Source: Jacaranda mimosifolia (taxonomy: Eukaryota; Streptophyta; Magnoliopsida; Lamiales; Bignoniaceae). From it: 64,000 nt of DNA. Location: positions 25,332,391 to 25,396,390 of the forward strand of contig CM032126.1 in assembly GCA_018894105.1 (NCBI GenBank). Direction: 5' to 3'. The translations under genes were made by a program, and so were the position numbers. A model generated the notes under the pieces. It did not search any database and was not told the origin of the DNA. It saw nothing but the letters and a program-made list of their open reading frames with translations. Positions 12,040 to 24,589 of this stretch are shown here, piece by piece (positions within the stretch are counted from its first letter, which is position 1; the number at the start of each line of letters is the position of its first letter).

Positions 12040-12780
12040 CGACCTTTCGGCTCAAAGCGTGTGCCACTATGTTTGCCTTTCCTGGGTGGTAGATGATAGA
12101 GAAATTACAATCCTCCAGAAATTCCCTCCACCTTCACTGTCTCATGCTTCAAATCTTTCTACAAATGCAAATACATGAGACTTTTATTGTCTATGTATAC
12201 TTTGAATGTGGTCCATAGAGATAGTATCTCCATTTTATCAATGTAAAGTTACTGCAGCTAGCTCTAAGTCATGAGTTGGGTAATTTTCCTTATGCGGTTT
12301 CAATTTTTTAGATGCATAGGCGATAAATTACCCCTTCTGCATTAGTACACATCCAAGCCCTTCATTAGAAGCGTCCGTGTACACAACAAAACCTTATAAT
12401 CCCTCCGGAAGGGCTAAAACTGGAGTTGAAGTTAATCTGTTCTTCAACTCTTGAAAACTCCTTTCATAATCCTTATTCCAGTCAAACGGATGATCCTTCT
12501 GGGTAAACTTAGTCAACGGGCTGGCCATCTTAGAAAAATCTTGTACAAACCTTCGATAGTAAGCAGCAGGTCCTAGAATGCTATGGACTTCAGTTACATT
12601 TTCGAGTCTTTTCTAGTTGACTATTGCCTCTATCTTAGAGAGATCGACCTTTATCCCATCTTGGGATATGATGTGTCCAAGAAATGTCACTTTCTCTATC
12701 TAAAATTCGCACTTATTGAACTTCGCATACAACTTGTGTTCCCTTAGCATTCTCAAAAACATGTATAAGTGCTTTGCATG
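12040..12780 (-). pseudogene. Reverse transcriptase thumb and RNase H region (chromovirus)
   Basis: In one minus-strand frame, interrupted by TAG stops, I read blocks typical of Ty3/gypsy pol: NKCEF then FLGHIIS, AYYRRF, FSKMASPLTK, VVYTDASNEGLG (the RNase H catalytic Asp in TDAS), FIAYASKKL and ENYPTHDLELAAV (the Glu of the active site). The stops at CEF-stop and N-stop fall where Trp is usual, and another falls where Gln is usual. The order and spacing place this directly downstream of the RT core. Confidence 0.82.
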
Positions 12781-12783
12781 CTC

Positions 12784-13026
12784 TTATCTAGTTTTTGAAT
12801 ACACCAAAATGTCGTCAATAAATATGACCACAAATTGGTCTAGATATGGTTGAAAAATCCGGTGCATCAAATTCATAAATGTCGCTAGGGCATTGGTCAA
12901 ACCAAACGGCATTACTACAAATTCAAAATGGTCATATCGAGAACTAAATGCAGTTTTTGGGATATCTTCTTCCCTAATTTTCAGTTGATAATACCTATGT
13001 ATCAAATCTAGCTTCGAGAAAATCAT
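12784..13026 (-). pseudogene. Reverse transcriptase core fragment (chromovirus)
   Basis: 80 open codons on the minus strand carry RT motifs in order: [15 protein letters not shown] (first catalytic Asp), [26 protein letters not shown], and [10 protein letters not shown] containing the catalytic Asp pair. This is the Ty3/gypsy form (FIDD or YIDD, with PFGL). The frame is lost just before residue 1, so the polyprotein is broken between this and the upstream RT piece at 13158-13382. Confidence 0.92.
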
Positions 13027-13157
13027 AGATCCTTGTTAAAGGTCAAACAATTCTTCCATATGTGGCAAGGGGTATTTATTATTGATAGTGACTTTGTTCA
13101 GCTCCCTATAATCGACACACATCCTTAGGGATCCATCTTTCTTCTTAACAAACAACA

Positions 13158-13382
13158 CTAGGCTCCCCAAGGAGAAGTGTTGGGCCTTATGAATTCATTC
13201 TTCAATAGTTCCTGGAATTGATCCTTCAGCTCCTTAAGTTTTGCATTCGCCATTTGAGAGAGAGTTCTATAAAAAGGCATAGCACCATGAAGAGTGTGAA
13301 TAATGAACTCTATCTCTTTGTCAAGTGGTAATGATTTCAATTCTTTCGGAAATACTTTTGCATAATCAGCCACTATTTCCAC
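13158..13382 (-). pseudogene. Reverse transcriptase N-terminal fragment (chromovirus)
   Basis: 74 codons that include [43 protein letters not shown]. This corresponds to the conserved linker and RT start of Ty3/gypsy pol (family pattern: -FP-EL-GLPP-REIEF ... ELK-QL-ELL-KGFIRPS-SPWGA). The change from the usual GLPP-R to SLPLD-K shows divergence. A protease motif that should lie upstream (about 13400-13800) could not be found. Confidence 0.85.
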
Positions 13383-13822
13383 TTCTTCGATTTTGGCTGT
13401 GTGTCTCGAGGTTTATTTATAAACTACGCTAAGATTCCTTGTCCTCATTCCTTTAGAACTTTTGTAGCCTCTACCGTAGATATGATTAGTATTGAGGAAG
13501 TAGTGTTTGCAGAACGATGTGTCGATATTGGTACTTTATCTATGAGAATAATGCACTTAGTATAACAATTTATTTTGTGCCTGATGCTGATACAATTAAT
13601 TCATTCTAAGTAACAAATCATATTCCTGAATGGGCATTTCTATAAGATCGACTAGGTACTCACTATCCCCAATCCTAACTGGGCAAGCCCAATACATGGT
13701 GTCTGTTATTAAACCCTATTCCTAAGTGTGTCTGTATCTCTATTTGATAAACTATAGTTTCGGGTTGTATATTCAACTTTCGAGAGAAAGGTGTAGATAT
13801 AAAGAAATGAATAGCTCCAGGA

Positions 13823-14038
13823 TCATATAGGCATTACCATATTAATTCCAAAAATAGAAATGATAACTTCAACCACTTCATTAAGATCTGGCACTTGTTC
13901 TCCCATCAAAGCATATGCACGAGCTCGAACCTTCAATTTTCTGCTGGTTCTTGCTACCTGTTTCCTTTTTTCTATAAGTGTCGGGTTCTTCCGATTGGGG
14001 TAATCTCTAACAAAGTATTGGTCGTTACCACATCCCAT
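13823..14038 (-). pseudogene. Gag nucleocapsid (zinc-knuckle) remnant (chromovirus)
   Basis: The minus-strand frame starts with a degenerate CCHC knuckle (CGNDQYFVRDYP, in which the His and last Cys are changed) and continues with a basic tract and a VRARAYAL motif followed by a stretch typical of the gag-protease junction. It lies between the capsid piece at 14420-14752 and the RT pieces, as expected. Confidence 0.75.
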
Positions 14039-14419
14039 ATATTTACCCCGCTTTCTCTAACACTTGGATTTCTCATAGCCTAATCCTCTACTAGAATCCA
14101 TATTTCTTTGGTAGGATTCTTCGAGCCGAATCTGCAGTCCCACTGGCCTGGTATGTTCATTGACTGGCACCCCAAATTTATAGTTTTGGTTGTTTTTTCC
14201 CAAGGTTACTATATCCTCCAGGGTGCATTATTCCTTTACGGCCCCTTTCTCGATTTTTCAAACTTCATGCAGTTCTAACTCCACTTGCAGTGCTTTACTC
14301 ACGACCTTGTGAAAACTTGGCAGATCACATGTGATAAGAGCCCATTTGAGTTTTGATCGTAATCATTCCACAAATTTGCGAGTCTTTCGCTCTTCATCTA
14401 TAAATATGTTGGGTGCGTA

Positions 14420-14752
14420 TTAGATTAGTTGGCTGAAAGTATCTTCATACTGACTGACGGGTGATGTTCCTTGTATTAAATCCATTAAATCTCTTTCCCT
14501 TACATGTTTGGTCACCAACAATACATATTTATCCATGAACTCCCTAGTAAAGTTCTCCCATGTCCGTTGAATCCCTTCTGCAGCATATTTACAAGCTATT
14601 ATTTTCCACCTATTGCGTGCATAACCTTCCAAAAGAAATGTAGCATACCAAACCTTCTGTTTGTTCGGGTAATGCAAGGTTCCAAATATATTCTCCAAAT
14701 TCTCAATCCACTCTTTCGCTTTTTTGTTGCCTGGTCCCCCTAAGAATTTCAT
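14420..14752 (-). pseudogene. Gag capsid (Retrotrans_gag) fragment (chromovirus)
   Basis: 110 codons with the plant Ty3/gypsy capsid pattern: the AKEWIENLENIFGTLHYP helix, FLLEGYARNRWK, TWENFTREFMDKYV, and SQYEDTFSQLI. This capsid domain forms the virus-like particle in active elements. A homologous pattern recurs in both gag genes of the element at 39585-42986, which allows direct comparison. Confidence 0.88.
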
Positions 14753-15479
14753 AGGCTGAAAGATAAAAAACTGCTCTAATGCCCAATCTTTAGTAGGATC
14801 TTCAGCATTTCCTTCTCCATCACCCTAACCCTACTGCTGGCAAAATTGCATAAATCTTTGCCACATTCGATATATAGGATCATCGGGTTGACCTACGATT
14901 TGTTGTTCATACTAAGGAACCTGCGAGACTTCTTCTTTTGATAGTAGTTGTTATAAGGCGAGTGCTTCCTACCCAGGTGCATTTTTTACATTAGCCTATT
15001 TACAAAGCAGTATTCCTCGTCATCATGCTCAAGCCTAAGCGGGTATATGAGAACCTTCTTGAGATGCCATTTTTTTCTATAAGTCTGTTAGATCTAGATA
15101 CTCTATAACCAGCAAATTGTCGAGTTGTACAACGATATCTAAAGTTATCATCAATTTTTCTCAATTTCCTCAAACTTGCATATCAAATAGTTAACAAATT
15201 TAAGTAAAATGCATTATAACAAAAGTCTAGTCATTCAAAGATTTACATAAGAACTTTTGTTATCATTCCAAGTTAGCATTAGTGATTGTTTACAATGGTA
15301 TATACAAAGTTAAAATCCCAAAATTTAGCTAAGCTAACTATTCGCTTACTCGTGGACAAAATGACGAGGCTTGAGTTAGGGTATTACCCTATTAGTCTGG
15401 CTAAGATTAGCCTATTACATTCTAATTTAACTGCTAAAAGCTAATACTAAAAACATACATTCATATTTACACATTTAGG

Positions 15480-16191
15480 GGCCTCTAGCTGTAGTCTTCC
15501 ACATTAGTAATATCAGACTCAATACTTTTATCCTCATCCTCCTGCTCTTCCCCATTTAGCTCTATGTTCATATCATCATTATCTTCTTCAAACTCCTGAA
15601 ACTAATTTCCCATATTAATTTTCGATGGTACCTCAGTTGGAGGCGCCTATGCTGGACTCTCTTCAAGATCTCTAGTGGCGGCTCCTCTGGGTTCCCATTA
15701 GGTACCTCCTCGATACAGATACCTTGTCCTTATCCTAGCTTTAGGGAGGGACGAACTTTGGAAGGTCCGGCCTCAGATACTACCCCAAGTCCATTGATCT
15801 GATCAATGGCACTCCCATAATATGCCAACATCATTCTGACATCTTCCATAATCATATGTGTCGTATTAACAATCTTTTGATGGTCCGACTCTAACGTCTT
15901 AAAGTTTTACTCCATCTGGCCTTGTGTCATATGAAGCCTCTCAATCTATCCTTCAACTATTTTTACTTTTTCACTTTCCTACTCCAGTTCTTCCATAGGT
16001 CTCTCTACAGTGTAGCTTCTAACTTGAACCATTATTTTTAAACGATATGTCTCCATTCTCTTATCCCTGAATGCCTCATGCATATCGCAAAGGAGATCCT
16101 CATGATGTTGGCATTGTTCCAATAAGCTCGCATTTTCTTGTTTTAAAATCCTAATTCTCTTTTCCAAAGATTCATTATCTTCATCTTTCAT
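15480..16191 (-). pseudogene. Coiled-coil-like ORF between the 5' LTR and gag (chromovirus)
   Basis: From an ATG at 16191 on the minus strand, 70 codons are open and charged/heptad-like (ESLEKRIRILKQENASLLEQ). The same frame then continues, with TAG stops, for roughly 150 more residues that are acidic and Gln/Glu-rich. The capsid domain begins about 730 bp further on. This may be an extended N-terminus of gag or a separate extra ORF, as known from some Ty3/gypsy lineages (for example Ogre-type). I do not recognise a family for it. Confidence 0.5.
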
Positions 16192-16505
16192 AGGTTTCTT
16201 CCTTTCCCTATGTTCTCATGTCATCTTGCAATATATAAATTTATTAAAACCATACTAGTCAAATTCATTTCCAATTTCCTTAATCACATAAAAGTTTTCA
16301 ATCACACACAAGATGCCCAAGGTTCAATCCTCAATCTAAAGTCTAATGCTTGATTTTCGGAAGCGAAGATTACAGATTGGTTGGCCGTCTCCCAGGTATA
16401 ATCTCCTATCTCCTAATATAGAACACTATACCCAAGAGTTCATACTTAAACTACCCTGCGGAGTAGCCACAAATCCCAATAATACTTATTTACTAATGCA
16501 ACCTC

Positions 16506-19214
16506 TATGGCGCCCTACCTGGGGTGTTCCCTTAGCTAAGGTGCTACCAGTTCAAATTAAATCATAATTTAAGAGACAACCACAAAAGCCGAATTTTCAT
16601 TGTCAACTCAAACGATAGCTGCTTAACATAACACCTAAAAGATCATTTCATGAAGTACCATATGTACATACCATAGGTCTTAGATTCAAACTTAAACATT
16701 CTTAAGTTTTAGCATCACGATTAGGTGAAGTCTATATGTACATACATAACACCTAATCCATTACAAAATAAGTCTTTCCTCGAGCAAACCTCAAGCCCTT
16801 AGTTTTCATCAGTCCTGTCTGGGAAGAGAATAAAGGATACAAAAAGGGGGTAAGTCCTAAATACTTAGTGAGGGGGAAATATGACAAATAGTAAAAGAAA
16901 AATTGAAAAGAAGCAGTAATTTAAAACAGATTCAATAACGAGCAAGGCTTTATGATAAAATGCCATAATGGAACATAACATATATGTTGCCAAACTTAAT
17001 AAACTATTGGCAACTCCATCCTTATTGCTCCATAGAATACAAACGATAACAAACAATAACAAACGGTAACAAATGGTACACAGAATTCAACAAATATGAC
17101 AACTTCCCTTATTACTTCGTTACCCAAGAACTCAGCTCGGTAAGTGGCATGGCCAGTCCACATGCCAAATCCTACCACTCACAGATTGCTACCTCCAACA
17201 TATCTACAAATTAGGATTTTAGGTGGGTACTAGCTGGAGACCAATCACCATCGGCCCATGCCGACCTGTTGTCTTTTGGGACTTAGTCCCAAGCCCATTA
17301 CACCTCGTGGCATCCCTACGAGCGGTAACCCTACCAAGAGCATCCTCAAGGTGGTATAACATAATGCCAACAGATAAAATGTATTTCACAACAATTGACC
17401 AGAAACATATATGTGAAGGAGTAACAACATGATCCATGAACACTGGCTGGCAAGGCCATATAAATAGTATACAAGACGAATTAATAGGATTACAAAGCAA
17501 GATTTGATCAACAAAGCCCAAAATAACAACATAAATCAGGAGGGCCGGCAAGGCTATAGGGTATACGGGATCGAAACAGATAACACAATAGATGTTCTGG
17601 GCACATGAACGAATATAGTCAAATCCAACAGATAAACCTAGGAATACAATCATTACAGATCATTCACGTCCCAAAAAAGGAAAGACAAAAGCTCACCTTA
17701 GATTCCACAGAAGAGGCCATCCCTGTTCTACAGTCCTGCTAATCTCGACTCCTCATCACCTATCTAAAAGAACGTGCTTAATATCAAAATGCTTGTTTCA
17801 ACCTTTAAATAATAATTAAGCTATTTATATTTTAATATCAGTTGTTTTACAATTAATAAAGTATTTTAAGGCTCGAATCCAAAGCTACTACAAGATACGT
17901 AATAATTATGCCATTAACACTACGATATTTACGAGAGTCATAATCGCTTCGATCTATAGTCTTTTCCTAAGTCAATAGTTCCTAATTTAACAAATTTAAG
18001 TCCTATTTTGGCAATTTAGTCAAAACATAACAATTAATCTAGATTCCTAAAATATTAGGTCTTTGCAGTGTTACACAAAAATCAGTTATAAATTATAGTA
18101 GTTAAATCTAATTAACGAGAATTCAATCTTTTGGCACTATACATCATTATATACAAAATTAGGGTCTTAATCATCTATTTAACTTAATTAATCAAAGATT
18201 ATATCCACTAAGCATTATATATATATCCATGCATTCTATTTCTCATTCCCATTTCATTTTCTTCCATATCACTTAAAATACAAGAATTGGTAATGAATAA
18301 GAACAATACAAGTTAATCGATAATAACCCCAATTCCAAATAGTTTTTACACAAAATCTTATTATTGGAGCTCAATTACCACAAACCAATACCACACATAT
18401 GACCACCATGACAAGACGGGAATTCTATCTCAAGGCTGTCGTGCGCCGCCGCAGCTAAAATTACTAACCACTACTACCACCACCGGCAAGTCTCAACCCA
18501 CACAATCGAACGCCCAAATTAATTTTAAGCTCCACCGTCAAATTGATCAACAATTAAAGACGTAATCCAACTGTGCCACCACCTCCATCGCCATGAGTTT
18601 TGCCCAATTTCATCGCTACCGATAGTCAAAATAAAAAATGAAAGGTTCCATCTTGCTCTGCAATCTAAACTCTACAAAACCCATCTTTCGAACCCAAGCT
18701 CCCACCGTGAGTCACCGCGTCCACCACTTGCCGCCATCGCTCGATTTCAATCTTCAATTTCCCAGTGGTCTACCGGCCGAAATGGAATGCATGTGGTACT
18801 GTTGTGTTCCTGGTGGCGAGGTAGAACTTTTAGTCGGTTTAGTTTTGGGAGTTGGCCGTTGCTGGAGGGAAATCACCGGAGGGGAAGCCGTGGTTTACAA
18901 GTGAAAATATGAAGAAATTGAGGGGCAGTGGTTTGCTATTTAAAGAACAATTCTTAGATATTACAGATTGGCCCCAGAACTTTCTTTCTATTTTCAATTA
19001 AGACCTTCATTTATTGAGTTCCATCACTAATTAACCCTACTAATTGAGTGCCCTACATTGACCTATTTGACCAAGAATAATTTCAATTTAACTTCCAAAA
19101 CTTTCAAATGTCTTAAAATTAAATCTTTTTCTAATTACGTTTTGACCTCCAAAATGTTTTTTTTTAAATAATGATATTTAAATTTTCACCAATTAAATTT
19201 TTAAGGGTGTTACA
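16506..19214 (-). repeat. Chromovirus 5' LTR (right copy)
   Basis: 2.71 kb, uninterrupted, matching the left LTR throughout. The inner edge reads TATGGCGCC where the left LTR has TGTGGCGCC, so the terminal TG/CA dinucleotide is mutated. The primer-binding site expected just inside (16485-16505, minus strand) is too decayed to identify. The copy without the solo-LTR insert shows the empty site of that nested insertion near 17945. Confidence 0.92.
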
Positions 19215-19219
19215 CTTGT
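19215..19219. repeat. Target-site duplication CTTGT, right copy, chromovirus
   Basis: Exact repeat of 5075-5079, adjoining the LTR end ...TGTTACA at 19214. Confidence 0.92.
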
Positions 19220-19813
19220 CATCATACTTTTTCATGTGTTGTTACTATCACTATGTCAATCATATCAAATGTTTGATGGCATATTGTCATTTGTTGACTT
19301 CCGCTTAGTAGGTACGACTCTGTACCGTAGAAAACCCTTACTGAATTTTGCCAAGTGGAAAGATAAAAAATTGCCAAATGTGGGTACATCCATGCCAACA
19401 CTATAAAACTCACATAACGATAAGATAATCTTTTTAAAAAAAATTAAAAATATAATATGATTTTAATAGATATGATTACTTTTATATTATATAAATGATT
19501 AAATATACAGACATGTATAACATACTAATTAAAAATATGGTTCATATCAGAAATCGTATTAAAATTTTATTAGTATGATTTGAGTACTACACATTCAGAG
19601 AGAGAGAGAGAGAGAGAGAAGAGGTATTGTTTTTAATAGGCATATAGCAAAAGCAATTTATAGATACAAATCTTTTTCATCAACTTGCAACCTTGAGGTG
19701 GCTGGGTGCACGTTGCCATTGACCTTTACCTTATATATTATGGAAAATAAATAAAATAAAATAGTACAGAGTACTATTTTACTATATATATATATAAGTT
19801 AAAAAAATAAGGA
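19220..19813. other. AT-rich spacer with (AG)n microsatellite
   Basis: 600 bp between two LTR elements with an (AG)n run at 19597-19619 and AT-rich tracts. No gene seen. It is the original target neighbourhood of both flanking insertions. Confidence 0.7.
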
Positions 19814-19818
19814 GTATT

Positions 19819-21020
19819 TGTTAAGTTGCATTTTTGTCATTTAATTCATATAATTTCCCCTTATGATTAATAGTAAAAATGCTTAATTGTTGGATTTTAA
19901 CTTTCATTTTGTATTTTGTGAAGAAAATTAAAGATTTGAGCTAAATGCAGTTGAAAGTGGAGTATTTGACATGCTTGGAGCAAAAATTGCATTTCTGAGG
20001 AGAAGAGAAATGGAAAAAGGAAACATTTTGAGGGCGGATGTGTTTTGGCAGTTGTACATTTTTGGAATGTTTTATATTTCTTAAATTAGGAGAATTTAAA
20101 TTTTCCTACTTTGGTAGGACTCTTAATTAGTTTTCAATTGTATTAGGAGTAGTAGGCTATTTATAGGGAACTAGGAATCTTTCATAGGGGCTTTTTCATA
20201 TCTTGTCATTCAGCATATTTTATTTTCCTACATTTTTCTTCTCATCATGAGTTGCTAAACTCCTTTGCTAGCCTAAGGGATTATTGAAGTTTGGATTCTT
20301 CAGTATTTGTGATATCTAAATAATTGATTCATATTTCTTATTTCTTGATTATTTATTTATCTTCTATTTTCATTACGAATATTCAAGTTTACTAAATTTA
20401 GGACCCAAATTTGATAGCTTAGAATATTTTCTGTCAATTAGAACATTAAATCCGTAATTGTTTAATTACTCTAATGCTTGTGGCAAATAACATAGTTATA
20501 TGTGGGGATATGCATAATTTATGTTATGTAGATAAATAATCTAGTCTAAATAAACTCCACTTGTGTGTGTTTGTTGGCTAGGACTACGTCTCTCTAGTTT
20601 CTAATACTGTTGATAAATTAAATCCTATGAGCATTTTTTTAGGGTTGTTTATTGGCAAGGAAAATAACTAACGAGTTTCTCTTAGATATCGAGATAGTAA
20701 GGAGAGATTGGTTATTAGGACGTTCGAGTAACTATAACCAGTCTATTCATGGAAAATGGAATTTATCTTTGCATTAATGATGAAATCTGTGAACCAAACT
20801 GAGATTTTACCTTAGGCTAGATTTCATTCTCATTGATTTAGTTTACTTTTAAAATTTCAGGTTTTTCGTTTCATAAAAATTACCCCTTTTTTCTATTTTA
20901 TTAATAAGCTTGATAGAAACAAAATTTACCAGTCCCTGTGGAATACGATCCTACTCATCACTGATTACAAATCATATCTATAGAGTATGAATTTATTTTT
21001 GTTGGATTCAACACCTGTCA
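19819..21020 (+). repeat. Athila-like 5' LTR
   Basis: 1202 bp from TGTTAAG to ACACCTGTCA, bordering the decayed primer-binding region at 21023 onward. It contains about 100 bp (near 20190-20300) that the 3' LTR lacks. Confidence 0.87.
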
Positions 21021-21138
21021 AATTTTGGCGTTGTTGTTGAGGATTGGTGTCAAATAATTTTGTTTCTTTTAATTCCTCTTTCTTCTCATACATGTGAACT
21101 TCAATATGATCTTGAGATTGAGACGACTGTTTGTATAT

Positions 21139-21560
21139 TATGGAAGGAGACTAGAGTGCACAAAGAAGGCAAATTATCGCCTTCGGATCTCAATCTAGAT
21201 ACGTCCAACTGAGTCAATTCTAGCGATTCAGAACAAGAAGAAACAGTGGATCATGAAAGAACTTCAAAGGAGTTAGCTGAACCAGATTTGACTCAACAAT
21301 TGGTTTGCATCGAATATCCAGAGTTGGAAACACCTTTTGAGTTAAAATCTAGGTCAATCCATCTACTACACATTTTCCACAGTTTGGATAATGAAAATCC
21401 CCATAAGTAGTTCAAGGCACTTCATGTAGTGTGCTCGACTATGAAACCCCAAGGAGTGTTTGAAGGGCAAGTCAAGTTGCGAGCTTTTCCATTTTCCTTA
21501 GCAGATAAAGCTAAGGATTGGTTGTTTTATCTACCCCCTGACTCTGTTACTATATGGACA
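21139..21560 (+). pseudogene. Athila gag, N-terminal part, interrupted
   Basis: In one plus frame I read LEIP-type then FELKSRSIHLLHIFHSL, ALHVVCSTMKPQGVFEGQVK, LRAFPFSLADKAKDWLFYL and VTIWT, with one TAG stop. This is the conserved plant Athila gag segment. The frame stops abruptly at 21560, where the GGACA-flanked insert begins, and resumes at 23783. The first part of the gene is poorly preserved. Confidence 0.85.
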
Positions 21561-23777
21561 TGAAGGCAAGTAAGGCACAAGGATTCAATAATGAAACTTC
21601 AGAAGCTAAGTTAACTAGTGATTCAAGCAAACAAGAATCTAAACATGCTTAAGATTCAGATTTAGATGGAGGGTTACTTTGATAAGCAAAATCTAAAGAA
21701 AGGATGAAGAATTCTTCTTCAATACAGAATATGTCAAACAGTGGTGCAACTAGAAGAATGCAACTTTTGCATGATCCAAATGTCTCCAAAAATTCTAGAA
21801 AAATTCCAGTTCATCCTTAACTCTTATATGAAGTTATTATGAAAATTTCAAATCAAAACTTCATCTAGATCTCCTAGAAAAGATTCGCCAGGTCACTGCC
21901 CTAACTGGTGAATCTCCAAGGCACAATAATCCTATTGTCTTGCCTCTATCAATATGATCCACACACCAATGTTTTTTCCAATTTCTCCTCAATATTAGCT
22001 GGAGATAGAGAGGAGAAATGAGAACTTGAAGGCTGATTTTGGGTCTGGAGAAGAAGAGAGAAGTGGAGCTTCAACTCATGAGGGAACACTTTGAAGGAGG
22101 TAAAATGTGAGAATTTAATTCTTCACATGGATTGATATGGCCGCCCACTCTCACCTCCATATCTATATATAGAGGGAGGATGGTGTAATGTCAATGTGGC
22201 ATCACACCTTTCTCAAGGTGGGGGGACCGCTCACTTGTCTTGCAAGTTGGCAAATTTAAATCTAATTTGAATTTTCTGTGCATTTCAATAACATTTGAAA
22301 TCTAATTTCAAATTAATTAAATGCCACATCAAATGAATCTTTCATTTTGAATTTTCCCTCCAAAATTATTCTTCTCATTAATTAAATTAAATACTTTAAT
22401 TTAATCCTTGACTTAACTAATAAGTTAATTAACTTTAACTTTTTAAGCTAAGATTATTAACTCAACTCTTTAACTTGACCTATTGATGGTTATGTGGTAC
22501 CAAATAATTAACTCTTTAATTACATCTAATTTAACTCCCTAAATTATTTGATTAATTTAACAATTAAACTAATCAAGCCAAAATTGACATCAATTTTTGG
22601 TCACCCCAAAATCTATCATATGGAGTAAATTTCTAACACTTAGAAAAATTCCTCCATTATTTAGAAAATACAATTGGCTTTTATGTGTGACCTAATAGGT
22701 TCTACCATTCATTGGTCATGGGCTCACAACTCCTTGTGACTTTTGAATATCATATTCATTTTAGTTTAAACTCCTTTAAACTAATCAACTTAATTCAATT
22801 AATTACCATTAATTGAAGAGTACCCAATCTCCATGGTCGATGTCTAACCTCAAACCCATGGAGCCTAACTAATTGGCCGAAATGAATGCTCTTGAAGAAT
22901 TATTATAACTTTATGCATACCAAACAAACACGGTCCTTTCATCTCCTATCTCTCGAAAGAGGCCTAGGGCGAGATATTTGCCGGCTCCATAATAGCCTCG
23001 ATACTATGTTTCTATTCTCAATGTTCGATTCCACTTTATGATCTCATCTTTGGAAAACTCCTTTTTCAAATTGTTATATGACCTTATGTAAGGATTTCTT
23101 GGAATCGATCATTATAGAATACATAGGAGATGTACTCGCCCTTCACAAAGACAAGGAGTCGGATTCCATCTTAGATCTCACAAACTTCCATGTCTAAGTA
23201 GTTCATGCCCAATCACCACCCGAACGGCCTACTAGGTGACCAGGGAAGAGTCAAAGCATGATGACCTAAACACAAGGTTACCATGGATCCTCAGGTCAAA
23301 GGACTAATTATATGCACTAGTGTAAGTTGAAGAATTTGCCACTACTGACTTACCACTTCGGCTATCTAGTAGATTCTCCAGGTGGGCCTTCAGTACCTTG
23401 TTCCCTAATAAGCATCCACTAACATGCATCCATATCTCATATGGAATTGCCCATGGAATGGAGCAATATCCAATTCCTTGGATCTATCATCATTAGTGCA
23501 AGTTTATCCAAATCTTAGATGCCCTGTCACTTAAAATCCTATGACTTGAAAGATTTAAGATCACGACCGTCTAAGACTTATTCTATGATCACCATCCAGT
23601 ACATGACCAAGTCTTGTAGTCTTGTGTGATCTAAGGTCTTCAACTAAATGCCAGTGAAGTATAAATTAGCGTAAGATAAAGATGGTCATATAATGAATAT
23701 CAGTCAATCAAGATTATATCACAAGTGAAAAAGTTTATAGAGCCAATTTAATTGGCTTGTAGGGCACTATTCCAACA
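21561..23777 (-). mobile_element. Solo-LTR-like insertion inside Athila gag, TSD GGACA
   Basis: 2217 bp beginning TGAAGGCAAG and ending TTCCAACA, flanked by perfect GGACA duplications (21556-21560, 23778-23782). Removing it rejoins gag in frame, codon for codon, so the boundaries are secure. The minus-strand ends TGTTGGAAT ... GCCTTCA have the TG/CA form of an LTR. No second LTR, gag or pol was found inside, so a solo LTR, or a large non-coding element without recognisable LTR pair, is the best reading. The family is not identified. Confidence 0.8.
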
Positions 23778-24540
23778 GGACAGAAATGGCAAGATTATTT
23801 TTTGAGAAATTTTTCCCTACTTCACGCGCTACTAGTATTAGAAAAGAGATAAATGGGATAAAGCAGAGAGATACAGAGAGTCTTCACAAATATTGGGAAA
23901 GGTTTAAACAATTTTGCGCAAGTTGCCTACAACACGGTATTGCTGAGTGGCTTCTCATTCAGTATTTTTATGAAGGACTTTTACCAATGGAAAGAAAGAT
24001 GATGAATTTAGCAAGTTAATGAGCCATAGTGAACAAAACTCCAAGCAAAGCTAGAGAATTAATCTCTATAATGGTTGCCAACTCCCAACAATTTGGATAC
24101 TCTTGGGACCCTCCTAGAAAGGTCAATGAGGTAAGTAATTCATCTCTTGAGCACTAGATTTCCACTTTAACTTCTCTTGTTCAATAATTGGTTGTAGGAA
24201 ATGCGCAACAAATTAAGGCTTGTGGGATTTGTACTAACGTTGGTCATCCTACGGATATGTGTGCTACACTCTAAGCAGATTCCTATGAACAAACCAATGC
24301 AGTAGGGAGATTTCCTGGACCACCACAAAGAAAGTACGATCCCTACTTAAACACCTACAACCCAGGATAGAGGGGTCATCTGAATTTCAGTTAAGGAGGG
24401 AGATCGCAAAATTACCAATACTTCCAACAAAACTGCCCTCTCCACAACAACCATCATCTTCAAATATAGGTATATCTCTCAAAGAGATTGTTAAATCGCT
24501 TGTGACTAACACTCAACAATTTCAACAGGAAACATGAGCA
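23778..24540 (+). pseudogene. Athila gag, C-terminal part with zinc knuckle
   Basis: Continues the gag frame after the insertion: ARLFFEKFFPTSRATSIRKE, TESLHKYWERFKQFCASC, EWLLIQYFYEGLLPMERKMM, and NLAS then a stop. Further on, with stops, IKACGICTNVGHPTDMC gives a CCHC-type knuckle and FPGPPQRKYDPYLNTYNPG matches the usual Athila gag tail. Homology to the Athila capsid is clear by pattern. The gene is non-functional. Confidence 0.85.
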
Positions 24541-24589
24541 AGCATTCAAAACTTGGAGAACCAGATAAGTTAGCTAGCCACCTTAGTGA

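Larger units (their letters stand above)
5080..19214 (-). mobile_element. Full-length, decayed Ty3/gypsy chromovirus (Tekay/Del-like) with nested solo LTR
   Basis: Two long direct repeats (5080-10489 after removing the nested insert, and 16506-19214) flank an internal domain at 10490-16505. On the minus strand the LTR begins TGTAACACCCCTAAAA and ends GGGCGCCACA in the left copy; the right copy ends CCATA. The flanks carry identical 5-bp duplications, CTTGT at 5075-5079 and 19215-19219. The minus-strand tract AAGATGAGGTAT sits just before the 3' LTR as polypurine tract. The order gag, reverse transcriptase, RNase H, integrase and a degraded chromodomain-like tail fits Ty3/gypsy chromoviruses. 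Many stops and frameshifts make it inactive. The LTRs differ at roughly one position in ten by eye, so the insertion is old. Confidence 0.93.
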
